From Streptomyces beihaiensis (GTDB taxonomy: Bacteria > Actinomycetota > Actinomycetes > Streptomycetales > Streptomycetaceae), in assembly GCF_026274175.1 (NCBI RefSeq), contig NZ_JAPHNL010000090.1:1-64000 (forward strand): 64,000 nt of DNA, given 5' to 3'. The notes under the pieces were generated by a model, which was given only the letters and a program-made list of their open reading frames with translations, searched no databases and had not been told where the DNA came from. Shown here in pieces: positions 1-7,984 of this stretch; position 1 is the first letter of the stretch, and the number at the start of each line of letters is the position of its first letter. Made by a program: the position numbers and the translations under genes.

Positions 1-474
1 TCGTGCCACACCATGCGGTGCAGGCCGCTGTCCGGGTCGGGGGTCCGCTCCACCACGTCGTACCAGCCGCCAGCGCAGCCCGTCGCCGCCGCCCGCCGCC
101 AGGTGGCGCAGGAGGACACCCATCAGCGCGGCGTCCTCCGTCGCCTCGTACAGCGTCCAGCCCCGCCAGCGCCCGCCCGGCACCCGGCCGACGGCCGCGT
201 CCTTCAGGCGCGGCGGCAGTTCCGGGCGCAGGCCGAGCAGGAGTTGGTGGCACGGGCCGTCGTCGCCGCCGCGCAGCACGGTGTGGAGCAGGGTGGGCGG
301 TCCGTCGCGCACGACGGTCGCGGTGACCGGGGTCAGGGTCTGCGCGGGCTCGTGGGCGGGCCCCGCCCCGGCGGCGTACCAGCGGCGGGCGGCCAGCCAC
401 GGGGCCAGCAGCTGCAGCAGCGGGGCGAGCAGCTGCCGCTGGTCCGTGCCGACCGGGGCGCGGGCGGTGGTCAC
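1..474 (-). CDS. mak: Maltokinase (N-terminal part, cut by window edge)
   Basis: Maltokinase makes maltose 1-phosphate, the GlgE substrate, from maltose and ATP. Only about 158 codons are present; the 3' part lies beyond base 1. The GTG start overlaps the glgE stop as GTGA, so the two are translationally coupled. The visible region corresponds to the N-terminal cap domain: a leucine-rich helix is followed by RRWYAAGAG, the position of the RRWYAGKGR-type motif of maltokinases, then WRGWTLYEATEDAAL. The kinase motifs fall outside the window. In the usual Streptomyces order treS stands between glgE and this gene; here it is absent. The assignment rests on the cap motif and context, so confidence is moderate. 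Confidence 0.6.
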   Translation of the reverse strand, partial: MTTARAPVGTDQRQLLAPLLQLLAPWLAARRWYAAGAGPAHEPAQTLTPVTATVVRDGPPTLLHTVLRGGDDGPCHQLLLGLRPELPPRLKDAAVGRVPGGRWRGWTLYEATEDAALMGVLLRHLAAGGGDGLRWRLVRRGGADPRPGQRPAPHGVAR

Positions 475-2489
475 GTCTCCTCCCGCAGCGGGGTGAGCAG
501 GTGGGCGGGGGCCTGGCCGGGTTCGAGGCGGATGTAGGTGTCGCCGTGCCAGGCGTGCACCTCGCCGGTGAGCTCGTCGCGCACCCTGAGCGACCCGTCG
601 TCGGGCAGTCCGAGGGCGGCGAGGTCGAAGTGGACGGTGCCCTCGGCCGCCTCGCGGGGGTGCAGGTTGACGACGGCCAGGACCGTGTCGACGGTGCCGT
701 CGGCGAGCTCGACCTGCTTGGAGTAGGCGACGACGTGCGGGTGGGGCGCGTGGTGGAAGCGCAGGTTGCGCAGTTCCTGGAGGGCCGGGTGGGCGCGGCG
801 CAGTGCGTTGAGGCGGGTGATGAGCGGGGCGATGGAGCGGCCCTCGGCCTCGGCGGCGGCCCAGTCGCGCGGCCGCAGCTCGTACTTCTCGGAGGCCCGG
901 TACTCCTCGGTGCCCGGTTCGAGGGCCTCGTTCTCGCACAGCTCGAATCCGGCGTAGACGCCCCAGGTCGGGGCGAGCGTCGCGGCGAGCACGGCACGCG
1001 TCTCGAAGGCGGGCCGGCCGCCGTCCTGGAGGTAGGCGTGGAGGATGTCCGGGGTGTTGACGAAGAGGTTCGGGCGCAGGAAGTCGGCGCTCTCGCGGGC
1101 CAGTTCGGTCGCGTACTCGGTGAGCTCCTCCTTCTCGTTCTTCCAGGTGAAGTACGTGTACGACTGCTGGAAGCCCGCTTGGGCGAGGGCGTGCACCATG
1201 GCGCGGCGGGTGAACGCCTCGGCGAGGAAGACGACGTCGGGGTCGGTCCGGTTGATCTCGTCGATGACCCGCTGCCAGAAGCCGACGGGCTTGGTGTGCG
1301 GGTTGTCGACGCGGAAGATCCGTACGCCCTGCGCCATCCAGTGACGCAGGAGCCGCACGCTCTCGGCGACCAGCCCTTCGAAGTCCCGGTCGAAGGAGAG
1401 CGGGTGGATGTCCTCGTACTTCTTGGGCGGGTTCTCGGCGCTGGCCACGGAGCCGTCGGCGCGCTGTGTGAACCACTCGGGGTGCTCGGTCAGCCAGGGG
1501 TGGTCGGGCGAGCACTGCAGCGCGAAGTCGAGGGCGACCTCCATGCCGAGGTCCTCGGCGCGCGCCACGAACGCGCGGAAGTCGTCGAGGGTGCCGAGGT
1601 CGGGGTGGATGGCGTCGTGGCCGCCGTCGGCGGAGCCGATGGCCCAGGGCGAGCCGACGTCGTGCGGGTGAGCGGTCAGCGCGTTGTCGCGGCCCTTGCG
1701 GTGGGTGCGGCCGATGGGATGGACGGGCGGCAGGTACACCACGTCGAAGCCCATGGCGGCGATGGCGGGGAGCCGCTCGGCGGCCGTGGCGAAGGTGCCG
1801 CCGACCGGGGCGCCGTCGTCGGTGAGGACGGCGCCCTCCGAACGCGGGAACATCTCGTACCAGGATCCGACCAGCGCGCGGCGCCGCTCGACGAGGAGGG
1901 GTGACGGCCAGGAGGCGGTGACGAGTTCGCGCAGCGGGTGGTGCCGCAGCGCGGCGACCGCCTCGGGGGCGGCGGTCGCGGCGAGCCGGCGGGCCGGCGG
2001 GCTCGTTTCGTCGCGCAGGGCCTTTGCCACCGCGCGTACCGCCTCCTGGCGGTCCGTGTCCGGGATGCCGAAGGCGGCGCGCTCGTACAGCGGCGCCCCC
2101 TCCGCGAGCGTCAGCTCCACGTCGACCCCGGCGGGAATCTTGATGCGGGCGTCCCGCAGCCAGGTGGCGAGCGGATCGGCCCAGGCCTCGACGGTGTACG
2201 TCCACGCGCCCTCGGCCCCCATGACGACGGTGGCCTCCCACCGGTCGGTGTCCGGGTCGACGAGTGTCATCGGCGTCCACGGTCCCGGCCGCCCCAGCGG
2301 GTCGCGCAGCACGACGTTGGCGCCGACGACCCCGTGCCCCTCGCGGAAAACGGTGGCCGAGACGGTGAGGGTCTCCCCGGTCACGGCCTTGACGGGCCGG
2401 GCGCCGCCGCGCACCTGGGGCCGTACGTCGCGGACGGGGATGCGGTCGGTGACGGGGACGCGGGCGCCCGGTTCCATGACGGCGGTCAT
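471..2489 (-). CDS. glgE: GlgE, alpha-1,4-glucan:maltose-1-phosphate maltosyltransferase
   Basis: This GH13_3 enzyme transfers maltosyl units from maltose 1-phosphate to the non-reducing end of alpha-1,4-glucan in the cytoplasm. The protein is 672 aa, the normal GlgE length. An N-terminal beta domain (about 1-120) and a helical segment precede the TIM barrel. RVDNPHTKP at about 393-401 contains the nucleophile Asp (about 395), VFLAEAF the acid/base Glu (about 424), and VNTPDIL a later conserved Asp. The ATG at 2489 was chosen because MTAVMEPGAR precedes the family's first beta strand and its ATGA overlaps the upstream gene's stop; the much longer upstream open frame is only a shadow of other genes. 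It lies last but one in the operon, just before maltokinase. Confidence 0.95.
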   Translation of the reverse strand: MTAVMEPGARVPVTDRIPVRDVRPQVRGGARPVKAVTGETLTVSATVFREGHGVVGANVVLRDPLGRPGPWTPMTLVDPDTDRWEATVVMGAEGAWTYTVEAWADPLATWLRDARIKIPAGVDVELTLAEGAPLYERAAFGIPDTDRQEAVRAVAKALRDETSPPARRLAATAAPEAVAALRHHPLRELVTASWPSPLLVERRRALVGSWYEMFPRSEGAVLTDDGAPVGGTFATAAERLPAIAAMGFDVVYLPPVHPIGRTHRKGRDNALTAHPHDVGSPWAIGSADGGHDAIHPDLGTLDDFRAFVARAEDLGMEVALDFALQCSPDHPWLTEHPEWFTQRADGSVASAENPPKKYEDIHPLSFDRDFEGLVAESVRLLRHWMAQGVRIFRVDNPHTKPVGFWQRVIDEINRTDPDVVFLAEAFTRRAMVHALAQAGFQQSYTYFTWKNEKEELTEYATELARESADFLRPNLFVNTPDILHAYLQDGGRPAFETRAVLAATLAPTWGVYAGFELCENEALEPGTEEYRASEKYELRPRDWAAAEAEGRSIAPLITRLNALRRAHPALQELRNLRFHHAPHPHVVAYSKQVELADGTVDTVLAVVNLHPREAAEGTVHFDLAALGLPDDGSLRVRDELTGEVHAWHGDTYIRLEPGQAPAHLLTPLREET

Positions 2490-3094
2490 CGCGCGCCTCC
2501 CGCCAGGGCGGAACGCCTGCCGCGGTCGCGCTCGGCGATCAGGTCGATGATCGCGCGGGCGAAGAGGTGACAGTGGGCCCCGGTGCGTCCGGTGACCAGG
2601 TCGTCGTCGACGACCACGTCCTCGTCGACGTAGTGGCCGCCCATGTTCCGCAGGTCGCCGAGGAGGTTGTTGTGGACGACCGCGCGCCGTCCGCGTACGA
2701 GATCGGGCAGCGGGGCGGCGAGCCACATGCCGTGGCAGATGACGCCCTTGACGATCGCCGGGTCGCGGAAGGCGCGCCGCAGGAACCGCGTGGCGGGCGG
2801 CAGCCGGTCGGGGTCCTCGGTGTAGCGGAGGCGGTCGGAGACCATCCCGGAGGGGACGATCACCGCGGAGTACTCCTTGAGGGCGAACTCGTCGACGTCC
2901 TCGAAGGATTCGGTGACGGCGAACGGCATGCGGTGCTCGTGCCCGTGGAAGGTGATCTCGTCCTGGCCCCACATCCGGGTCAGGAAGTGCGTCTCGGCGC
3001 CTTCCTCGGGGAAGCGGTGCTGGTAGTAGAGGATCTCGGGTTCGTAGAAGTCGCTCTCCATCAGAATCGCGATCTTGTGTCCGGCGAGCCGCAC
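2486..3094 (-). CDS. DJ-1/PfpI family protein
   Basis: This 202-aa single-domain protein has the class I glutamine amidotransferase-like (DJ-1/PfpI) fold. It starts KIAILMESDFYEPE, with the conserved acidic residue after the first strand. VICHGMWLAAP carries the nucleophile-elbow cysteine followed by His, as in PfpI-like proteases and glyoxalase III or deglycase-type members. The start is 3 nt after the stop of the TPP-dependent gene and its stop overlaps glgE, so all three are probably one translational unit. Family members act in carbonyl-stress defence or as hydrolases; the substrate cannot be deduced here. Confidence 0.8.
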   Translation of the reverse strand: MRLAGHKIAILMESDFYEPEILYYQHRFPEEGAETHFLTRMWGQDEITFHGHEHRMPFAVTESFEDVDEFALKEYSAVIVPSGMVSDRLRYTEDPDRLPPATRFLRRAFRDPAIVKGVICHGMWLAAPLPDLVRGRRAVVHNNLLGDLRNMGGHYVDEDVVVDDDLVTGRTGAHCHLFARAIIDLIAERDRGRRSALAGGAR

Positions 3095-3097
3095 GGC

Positions 3098-4783
3098 CTA
3101 CACCTCCTCCCGTCCGCGCCCGGTGACCAGGTCGATCAGGAACGGCCCCGGCGTGCCGAGCGCCCGCTCGACCGCCGCCTTCGCCTGGTCGGGCTTCTCG
3201 ACGCGGACGGCCGGGACACCGAGGGACTCGGCTAGCGCCACGAAGTCGACGGCGGGGCGGGACAGGTCGAACATGTCGGGCTGGGCGTGGGCGGCGACGC
3301 CGACCGTCCTCCAGTACTCCTCGATGTTGAGTTCGAGGAGTTTGTAGCTGCTGTTGTTGCAGATGACGAAGGTGGCGCCGATGTCGTAGCGGGCCGCGGT
3401 CCACAGCGCCTGGATGGTGTACATGGAGCCGCCGTCGCCGGTGAAGCCGACGACCTCCTTGTCGGGGTGGGCGAGTTTCGCGCCCATCGCGCCGGGGATG
3501 CCGACGCCGAGCGAGCCGCCGCGGGTCTTGAACGCGTGGCCGGGGCGGGTCGGGGGCAGATGACGGGCGACGTCGGGCGACGCGGTGAGCGCCTCGTCGA
3601 AGACGATGGCGTCCTCGGGCAGCCGGCGGGCCAGCTCCTGAAGGAACGCGGTGGTGGGCAGCGCGTCCGGGTCGAGCGCGGCCTCGTCCTGCTGGCGGGC
3701 GGCGGCGAGTTCGTAGGAACGTTTCGCCGACCGTTCGCGCATCCAGGCGGCGGCCCGCTCGGCGCCGCGCTCGCTCATCCGCCGCTCCAGGGCGCGGGCC
3801 AGCCCGGCGAGGGCGCGTTTCGGGTCGGCGGCGATGCCGAGGTCCACGGGGAAGTTCTTGGCGATGGCGTCGGTGTCCAGATCGATGTGGACGACGGGCG
3901 CGCCGTCGGCGAAGACCCCGTCGAGCGCCGGATACACCTCGGGCAGCGCGTACGTCCCGACGATCAGGACACCGTCGGCGGCGCCGGTGACCCGGCGACT
4001 GCTCTCCCCGAACATGTGCCCCAACTCTCCCGCGAACGCGGGGTGTTCGACGGAAAGGTTCACCTCCGCCCAGTCCGCTCCCCACACCTCGGCCCCCCAG
4101 GTCTGGGCGAGCCGGCCCAGCTCCTCCTGGGCGCCCGCGAAGTGCACGCCGTCGCCCGCCACGACGATCGGCCGCTCGGCACCCGCCAGCAGCCGCGCGG
4201 CCCGGTCGAGCACGTCGGGGTCGGGCGTGGCGGCGACGTCGACGTACGAGGTGGGCACGGCCGGCTCGGCCGTCTCCCGGTCCATGACGTCGGCGGGCAG
4301 CACGACGAGCACGGGCCCGTACGGCGGGGTCGCCGCCACCTTCATGGCGCGGCGCAGCACCCGCAGCGTGGAGTGCGGGTCGACGACGCGCGTGGCCCAC
4401 TTGGTGACCGGTTCGGCCATGGCGACCAGGTCGACCGCCATCTGCGCCTCCATGGCGTCGTAGCGAAGACCGGCCTCTCCGGCGACGGCGACCAGCGGGG
4501 CGTGACCGCGCTTGGCCTGGTAGAGCATGCCGACCGCGTTGCCGACGCCGACGCCGGTGTGCAGTTGCATGACGGCGGGTGTGCGGGTGGCACGGGCGTA
4601 GCCGTCGGCGAGGCCGACGACGGACGACTCCTGGAGCGCGAGGACGTACTCGATGTCGGGGAAGTCGCGCAATTCGTCGAGGAAACCCTGCTCGACCGTG
4701 CCGGGGTTGCCGAACATGTACCGCACCCCGTCGGCCCGCAGCTGTTCCAGCATCGCGACCCGCGCGGGCCTGCTGCTGCGCAT
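3098..4783 (-). CDS. Thiamine-diphosphate enzyme, benzoylformate decarboxylase-like
   Basis: The protein has 561 aa and the three-domain architecture of pyruvate oxidase/decarboxylase-type TPP enzymes. FGNPGTVEQ (about 24-32) leads to the cofactor-activating Glu in LALQES (about 52) and QLHTGVG (His about 74, equivalent to BFDC His70). EHPAFAG carries a His placed like BFDC His281. The BFDC Ser26 position is Thr. The TPP/Mg motif runs from GDGGSMYT to NNSS near the C-terminus. Both catalytic histidines favour a 2-oxo acid decarboxylase over acetolactate synthase, but the substrate is unknown. The ATG at 4783 has AGGAGAGG upstream. It is tightly coupled to the DJ-1 and glgE genes, an unusual partnership. 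Confidence 0.8.
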   Translation of the reverse strand: MRSSRPARVAMLEQLRADGVRYMFGNPGTVEQGFLDELRDFPDIEYVLALQESSVVGLADGYARATRTPAVMQLHTGVGVGNAVGMLYQAKRGHAPLVAVAGEAGLRYDAMEAQMAVDLVAMAEPVTKWATRVVDPHSTLRVLRRAMKVAATPPYGPVLVVLPADVMDRETAEPAVPTSYVDVAATPDPDVLDRAARLLAGAERPIVVAGDGVHFAGAQEELGRLAQTWGAEVWGADWAEVNLSVEHPAFAGELGHMFGESSRRVTGAADGVLIVGTYALPEVYPALDGVFADGAPVVHIDLDTDAIAKNFPVDLGIAADPKRALAGLARALERRMSERGAERAAAWMRERSAKRSYELAAARQQDEAALDPDALPTTAFLQELARRLPEDAIVFDEALTASPDVARHLPPTRPGHAFKTRGGSLGVGIPGAMGAKLAHPDKEVVGFTGDGGSMYTIQALWTAARYDIGATFVICNNSSYKLLELNIEEYWRTVGVAAHAQPDMFDLSRPAVDFVALAESLGVPAVRVEKPDQAKAAVERALGTPGPFLIDLVTGRGREEV

Positions 4784-4844
4784 GACGCATTCACCTCTCC
4801 TGCGAGACGGACGACCGTTCCTGCACGGCCGGTTGGGCACGCGC

Positions 4845-5684
4845 TCAGGCGTCGGCCCGGAACCCCCACTGCCGCAGCCCGTCCTCAAGCACCTCGACGA
4901 GCTTCTGGCCGGTCAGGTACGAGTCGGGCGTGGAGCGGCCGGTGATGAACGGGTAGTCGACGATGACGGACGTCTCCTTGCCGAAGTTGCCGTGGAAGGC
5001 GCCGCCGGGCGCGGTCGCGTCGCGCAGGATGTACTCCAGCGGGTAGGGCGGCGGGCCGATGACGAAGTCGGTGCCCATGAAGCCGGTGCCGTCCTTGTAG
5101 TCGTACTCGATGCAGTGCCCGGTGACGTGCTTGCCGCGGATGATCGAGACGCGGTCCTCCTGGTCACGGGCGAAGGCGAGCGGGGCGACGCCGTAGCACT
5201 CGGCGGCGATCGGCCGGTCAAGGGCGTGGAAGGCGAGGATCAGGTCGTGCACCCGCCAGTTGTTGGCGAGGTCGACGATGGGCCCGGAGCCGCCGACGAT
5301 CAGCAGCGCGTCGTACCGGTCGGCGATCTGCTCGCGGATCTGCTCCAGGCGCGTGTTGTACGCCTCCCAGTCGCGCAGGAAGTACGGCTTGGACCGGTAG
5401 GGCCGGTCGGGCAGCCAGGACGACAGGTCGAGCGGCCCGTCCAGGCGCGGCGAGGCGTCGACGGCCCGCACCTTGTCGGCCATCTCGGGCGTGGTGACGG
5501 AGCGGCCCAGCGGCGGGTCGACGTACTCGGGGTCCATGCTCGGCGGCAGCGCCACCGGGCGCTTGCCGGTGGGGGTGGCGAAGGTCAGCTGGTAGCCGGC
5601 CTTGTCGAAGGTCTCCAGGGGGCCGATCAGCTCTTCGCCCCAGTAGCCGTATTCGGACAGGACGATCAGGATGCGCTTGGTCAT
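4845..5684 (-). CDS. DJ-1/PfpI-like type 1 glutamine amidotransferase domain protein
   Basis: The protein has 279 aa, starting MTKRILIVLSEYGYWGEE after an AGGA ribosome binding site. IVGGSGPIVDLANN and the nucleophile elbow AAECYGVAP (Cys followed by Tyr) place it in the larger DJ-1/PfpI class related to Hsp31-like and uncharacterised amidotransferase-domain proteins. A proline-rich insertion (about 55-100) and the long C-terminal part make it longer than the 202-aa paralogue at 2486-3094. It lies 61 nt upstream of the TPP enzyme, so two DJ-1-like genes flank that decarboxylase. A role in removing reactive aldehydes or 2-oxoaldehydes is an inference from the neighbours. Confidence 0.75.
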   Translation of the reverse strand: MTKRILIVLSEYGYWGEELIGPLETFDKAGYQLTFATPTGKRPVALPPSMDPEYVDPPLGRSVTTPEMADKVRAVDASPRLDGPLDLSSWLPDRPYRSKPYFLRDWEAYNTRLEQIREQIADRYDALLIVGGSGPIVDLANNWRVHDLILAFHALDRPIAAECYGVAPLAFARDQEDRVSIIRGKHVTGHCIEYDYKDGTGFMGTDFVIGPPPYPLEYILRDATAPGGAFHGNFGKETSVIVDYPFITGRSTPDSYLTGQKLVEVLEDGLRQWGFRADA

Positions 5685-5763
5685 CGGGGGTCCTTTCGTA
5701 CGGAGTGTCGCCGGGTGGCGGCCCACCGCCGGCCGGCGGTGGGCCGTGACGGTCCCTGGGACG

Positions 5764-6315
5764 TCAGGCGGCCGCCTCGCGTACCGGAGCGTCCAGGAAG
5801 GCGCGGTACCGGGCGGCGGCGGCGCGCACGTCGCCGTCGCTCCAGGTGCGGACGCCGTGGAAGATCAGCGGATCGGGGTAGTCCATGCCGATCAGGTGGG
5901 CGGTCGCGTCGAGCGGCAGCAGCAGGTCGACAGCGGAAAACCGGTTGTAGCCGGCCGGGCGGTAGCTGGCCGCGGGACCCCCGGTCGTCGTGACGACCTG
6001 GAGCGTCTTGCCGTGCAGGGCGTCACCGCCATGGCCGTAGGCGTACCCCTCCAGGAGCACCTCGTCCATCCACTGCTTGAGCAGCGGCGGCACGGAGTAC
6101 CAGTAGAAGGGGAACTGCAGCACGATCGTGTTGTGCTCTTCGAGCAGCCTCTGCTCCCGCTCGACATCGATGTGCCCGTCGGGGCAGGCGGCGTACAGGT
6201 CGTGCACCAGAGCTGTGGGGCAGTCGCGCGCGGCCCCGGCGAGCGCGGCGTTGATCCGTGACGAGTCCAGATGGGGATGGGCGAGGAGCACGAGGGTGCT
6301 CTGCGCTGCGGGCAT
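5764..6315 (-). CDS. NAD(P)H oxidoreductase, flavodoxin-like (KefF/NQO1 type)
   Basis: This 183-aa protein resembles the flavodoxin-fold FMN/FAD quinone reductases. TLVLLAHPHLDSSRIN is the N-terminal phosphate-binding region, FPFYWYSVP the flavin-contacting loop, and VVTTTGGPAASY the second flavin loop. Such enzymes reduce quinones with two electrons in the cytoplasm and often detoxify redox-active compounds. It has a good GGAGG site before the ATG. It is the last gene of the 5.7-13.3 kb oxidative cluster, where two GMC oxidoreductases could generate quinoid or carbonyl products. Confidence 0.85.
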   Translation of the reverse strand: MPAAQSTLVLLAHPHLDSSRINAALAGAARDCPTALVHDLYAACPDGHIDVEREQRLLEEHNTIVLQFPFYWYSVPPLLKQWMDEVLLEGYAYGHGGDALHGKTLQVVTTTGGPAASYRPAGYNRFSAVDLLLPLDATAHLIGMDYPDPLIFHGVRTWSDGDVRAAAARYRAFLDAPVREAAA

Positions 6316-6358
6316 GGTGCCTCCAGTGAGGTGAGGTCGATGGCGGCGGTGCAGCGGC

Positions 6359-7906
6359 CTACTTCCGGCCCTCTTCCATCAGCCAGTCGCCGACGCGTTC
6401 GCCGATCATGAGACAGGTGAGGTTGGTGTTGGCGCGGACCATGACGGGCATGACCGAGGCGTCCGCGACCCTCAGTCCGGGCACACCGTGCACCCGGCAG
6501 CGCGAGTCGACGACGGCCAGCGGGTCCGAGGCAGGCCCCATCTTGGCGGTGCCGACCGGATGGAAGTGGGTACCGACCGTCGACAGCATGAACGCGTCGA
6601 GGGCGTCGTCGTCCGCGATGACCTCAGGTCCGGGCACGGTCTCACCCGACGCGAACAGCTCGAACTTTTCCGACCTGGCGATCCGGTCGGCCAGGCGCAT
6701 GCCTTCACGGAGCCGGCGCCGGTCCTCCTCGTGCGAGAGAAAGTTGAACTCGATACGGGGCGCGGCCTGCGGATCGGTGCTCTCGACGACGATCCGGCCC
6801 ACGGAGTACGGCCGTTCCACGCCGGCGGACACCATGAACACCTTGTCAGTGCCGATCTTCTCCTGCACGGCGGGCGCGTAGCCGTTGAGATCGATGTGGC
6901 TGAAGAGATACAGCTGCATGTCCCGGGCCTGCTCCGAGCCGGGCGCCGTGTACTGCAGCAGCACCTGGGTAACCGGCAGAGACTCGTCGTAGACACCCGG
7001 GCGCGGCTTGCGCGTCACCCAGCAGGTGGGGTGGTCGAGGAGGTTCTCGCCGACGCCGGGCAGGTCGGCGACCACCGGAACACCGAGCCGCTCCAGTGCG
7101 TCCGCGGCACCGATGCCCGAGCGCATCAGCAGGGCGGGGGTACCGACGGCGCCGGTGCACACCGTGATCCGGTCGCCGTAGACCGTCTCGCTCACCCCGT
7201 CGGTGACGATCCGTACGCCGACGGCCCGACCGTCCTCGAAGACGATCCGCTCGGCCAGCGTGTCGGCCCGTATCTCCAACTGCTCGCGTTTGCGGGCCGA
7301 GGCCAGATAGGCCACGGCGGTGGAGATGCGCATGCCGTCGACGAGGTTCTGCGCCATGGGACCGACTCCCACCGCGCCCGGCGCGTTGTGGTCGGGCACC
7401 TCCGGGAAACCCAGGTCTCGGCTGGTCTGCAAGAACGCCTTCTGCAACGGGCTCAGTTCCTCGTCCCGCCAGCGCCTGACCGGAGTAGGGCCCCCTTTGC
7501 CGTGCAGCGGCGGGCCGTAGTCCTGGTCGTCCTCGATCCGGATGAGGTACGGAAGCACGTCGTCCCAGCTCCAGCCGTCGATACCCCGGGACATCCAGTC
7601 CTCGAAGTCCAGCGGGTCGGGCCGCACGGCGAGGCAGGTGTTGATGGCGGACGTGCCACCGACCACCTTGCCGCGGACCAGCGGGATTTCCCGGCCGGGG
7701 ACGGCCTCTGCCTGGTAACCCCAGTCGTGCCCGCTCATGGACGGGTAGCGGCCGTCACGGACGTCGGCCGGCAGGGACTGAGTCGTCGGGTAGTCGGGTC
7801 CCGCTTCGATCAGGAGCACCTGACTCGTCGGGTCCTCCGACAGCCGGGCGGCGATGACGGCGCCGGACGATCCGGCCCCGACGACGATGTCTGTGTAGTG
7901 AACCAT
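6359..7906 (-). CDS. GMC family oxidoreductase (first copy)
   Basis: This is a 515-aa FAD enzyme of the glucose-methanol-choline oxidoreductase family. The ADP-binding motif VVGAGSSGAVIAARLSED is at residues 8-25; GKVVGGTSAIN is the first GMC signature; GAVGTPALLMRSGIGA is the second; THFHPVGTAKMG holds the active-site His and ANTNLT the second active-site region. Members oxidise primary or secondary alcohols and pass electrons to O2 or an acceptor; the substrate is not predictable from sequence. AGGAG precedes the ATG. The gene sits 43 nt upstream of the quinone reductase and 78 nt downstream of the MFS gene, and is one of two divergent GMC paralogues in the cluster. Confidence 0.92.
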   Translation of the reverse strand: MVHYTDIVVGAGSSGAVIAARLSEDPTSQVLLIEAGPDYPTTQSLPADVRDGRYPSMSGHDWGYQAEAVPGREIPLVRGKVVGGTSAINTCLAVRPDPLDFEDWMSRGIDGWSWDDVLPYLIRIEDDQDYGPPLHGKGGPTPVRRWRDEELSPLQKAFLQTSRDLGFPEVPDHNAPGAVGVGPMAQNLVDGMRISTAVAYLASARKREQLEIRADTLAERIVFEDGRAVGVRIVTDGVSETVYGDRITVCTGAVGTPALLMRSGIGAADALERLGVPVVADLPGVGENLLDHPTCWVTRKPRPGVYDESLPVTQVLLQYTAPGSEQARDMQLYLFSHIDLNGYAPAVQEKIGTDKVFMVSAGVERPYSVGRIVVESTDPQAAPRIEFNFLSHEEDRRRLREGMRLADRIARSEKFELFASGETVPGPEVIADDDALDAFMLSTVGTHFHPVGTAKMGPASDPLAVVDSRCRVHGVPGLRVADASVMPVMVRANTNLTCLMIGERVGDWLMEEGRK

Positions 7907-7984
7907 GAGGTAAGAGGCTCCTTGTGTGAGGGCTTCGACGGTGTGCCGGTGAACCGTGCGCCTGGTCGACAGGGACCTGCCCCG

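Noticed and set aside
1-70. Frameshift in the maltokinase fragment, because another frame reads WYDVVERTPDPDSGLHRMVW
   Set aside because: The original frame stays open to the window edge and reads toward GVAR, a plausible lead-in to the kinase domain. No conserved residue proves the other frame.
471-4790. A 1439-codon minus-strand open frame covering the glgE region and upstream
   Set aside because: Only the part from 2489 down is GlgE. Upstream of that the frame is Arg/Pro-rich nonsense lying across the DJ-1 and TPP enzyme genes, which are clearly real in other frames.
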